A DNA stretch of 64,000 bases, taken from contig CAVZWL010000008.1 in the NCBI GenBank assembly GCA_963778945.1, positions 1-64,000 on the forward strand, read 5' to 3'. Below, piece after piece: positions 63,340-64,000 of the stretch. A program made the position numbers and the translations under genes. Position 1 is the first letter of the stretch. Every line of letters begins with the position of its first letter. The notes beneath the pieces are model-generated. The model ran no database searches, was not told the origin of the DNA, and saw only the letters and a list, made by a program, of their open reading frames with translations. The stretch is from Fen-1254 sp963778945. GTDB taxonomy: Bacteria > Bacteroidota > Ignavibacteria > UBA10030.

Positions 63340-64000
63340 GCTCCGATTCCTTTTCCGCTGGTGGTTCGATGTGCGTCTGCCGCAGAAGCGGCGTGAATTG
63401 TGTATTGCGTTTAAGTTTCAATCGTTTGACAAGTTTCTCAGTAAGATCTTTTTCTATCTCCTCCCATTCTTCACGGTCTTTCTGAGATTTAATCTTTATC
63501 TTCCCGCCTGCGACCTGACCGTATCCTCCGGCAAAGCGCGGATTTTCAACGATGCTGCGCAGCAGATCCGAAGCGCCGATCTCTGTCTGCGCCGTGCGCA
63601 GCGAAATATGCAAATTATCTCTGTGCCTTCCGGTGCACATGGCCCAGAGATTTCCTTCGCATGTGAGCAGAAAATCCGCCATCTGCGAAACAAGATCCGG
63701 ATTCTCCACAGCTCCAAGGTGCGAGACAATCACGCGCTGGCGAATTTGCGCGCTGCGTATACCGACGACCATCTCCCGGAAAAACCTGCGCGGACGCGAT
63801 GGATTTTGAATGCGCGCCAGAACCCGTACATCGCACAGCGGCAGCAGTTCAAAATACGTATCGATCGTATCCCGATTCGTTACACGGTAAAAATCGAGCG
63901 TATCGGAAAGAATTCCATAAACGAGCGCCGTTGCAAGTTTTATCGGAATCTCGATCCCTTTTGCAAGCAGTTCGCGCGCCATCAGCGCCGATGTCGCCCC
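63332..64000 (-). CDS. DHH-family phosphoesterase, C-terminal part (cut by window)
   Basis: The 3' portion (about 223 codons) of a gene that continues past the window end; the frame is open to 64000 (GATSALMARELLAKG). The sequence covers the end of the DHH domain (ALVYGILSDTLDFYRVTNRD) and a DHHA1-type domain with FAGGYGQVAGGKIKI, where a GGGH-like nucleotide-binding motif is expected but His is not apparent. It is followed by a charged tail ending PAEKESEHD. Relatives include NrnA/pApA phosphodiesterases and GdpP. The overlap with cdaA makes c-di-AMP or pApA hydrolysis a plausible role, but the DHH motif itself lies outside the window. Confidence 0.85.
   Translation of the reverse strand, partial: GATSALMARELLAKGIEIPIKLATALVYGILSDTLDFYRVTNRDTIDTYFELLPLCDVRVLARIQNPSRPRRFFREMVVGIRSAQIRQRVIVSHLGAVENPDLVSQMADFLLTCEGNLWAMCTGRHRDNLHISLRTAQTEIGASDLLRSIVENPRFAGGYGQVAGGKIKIKSQKDREEWEEIEKDLTEKLVKRLKLKRNTQFTPLLRQTHIEPPAEKESEHD

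Overview
The window looks like a chromosomal segment of an uncultured, facultatively anaerobic bacterium of the FCB assemblage (Bacteroidota / Ignavibacteriota / Calditrichota / KSB1-like). The evidence is an alternative complex III (ActABCDEF) joined to an aa3-type oxidase, tandem DUF3857 transglutaminase-like proteins, a Wzi-type outer-membrane protein, and beta-barrel proteins ending in Phe. Many genes carry clear GGAG-type ribosome sites, which is unusual for core Bacteroidia, so a deeper-branching FCB lineage is more likely. No rRNA, tRNA, phage, transposase or CRISPR array was seen. Phylum placement is inference.

Layout. 1-5.7 kb is a visibly AT-richer accessory island: a decayed Mrr-like endonuclease, an unknown 474-aa gene, and a type II restriction-modification pair (D12-class adenine methyltransferase plus NotI-like endonuclease). 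Related ~130-bp repeats follow the 3' ends of two of these genes, which recalls an integron cassette array. 6.1-10.8 kb is a TetR-controlled EmrA/EmrB/TolC tripartite efflux operon. 11-16.6 kb has an aldo/keto reductase, a GH28 pectinase and an XRE-cupin regulator coupled to an acyl-CoA synthetase. 16.8-20.1 kb has a Wzi-like outer-membrane protein and a ModF-like double ATPase. 20.6-26.2 kb is a HydCBA [FeFe]-hydrogenase operon whose HydB is fused to a GltD/NfnB-like flavoprotein. 26.9-34.4 kb has a secreted protein of unknown function and three tandem DUF3857 proteins. 34.6-39.1 kb has a GH26 mannanase-like enzyme and the PntAa/PntAb/PntB transhydrogenase. 39.5-40.5 kb is a lipoprotein. 40.6-55.4 kb is one long minus-strand respiratory cluster: ActA, a tiny Tat ORF, ActB, ActC, an ActD-ActE fusion, ActF, cytochrome c, SCO1, CoxA, CoxC, CoxD, CoxB, a membrane cytochrome c and CtaB. 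55.8-64 kb has an M14 peptidase, an ECF sigma factor, a CDF metal exporter, a frameshifted outer-membrane barrel, PdxJ, and a c-di-AMP pair (CdaA-YbbR fusion plus a DHH phosphoesterase cut by the window end).

The genes describe an organism able to use plant polysaccharides (GH28, GH26), to ferment with NAD(P)H-linked H2 turnover, to balance NADH and NADPH (Pnt, HydB fusion), and to respire oxygen through quinol, ActABCDEF, cytochrome c and an A2-type heme-copper oxidase.

Two features cut across the window. First, at least eleven intergenic stretches hold degenerate tandem repeats with a strict 7-nt period; several apparently different repeat words are phases of one heptad family. Second, at least seven otherwise conserved genes carry single-base frameshifts, which is more consistent with sequence errors than with gene decay; those genes are given here as reconstructed spans.
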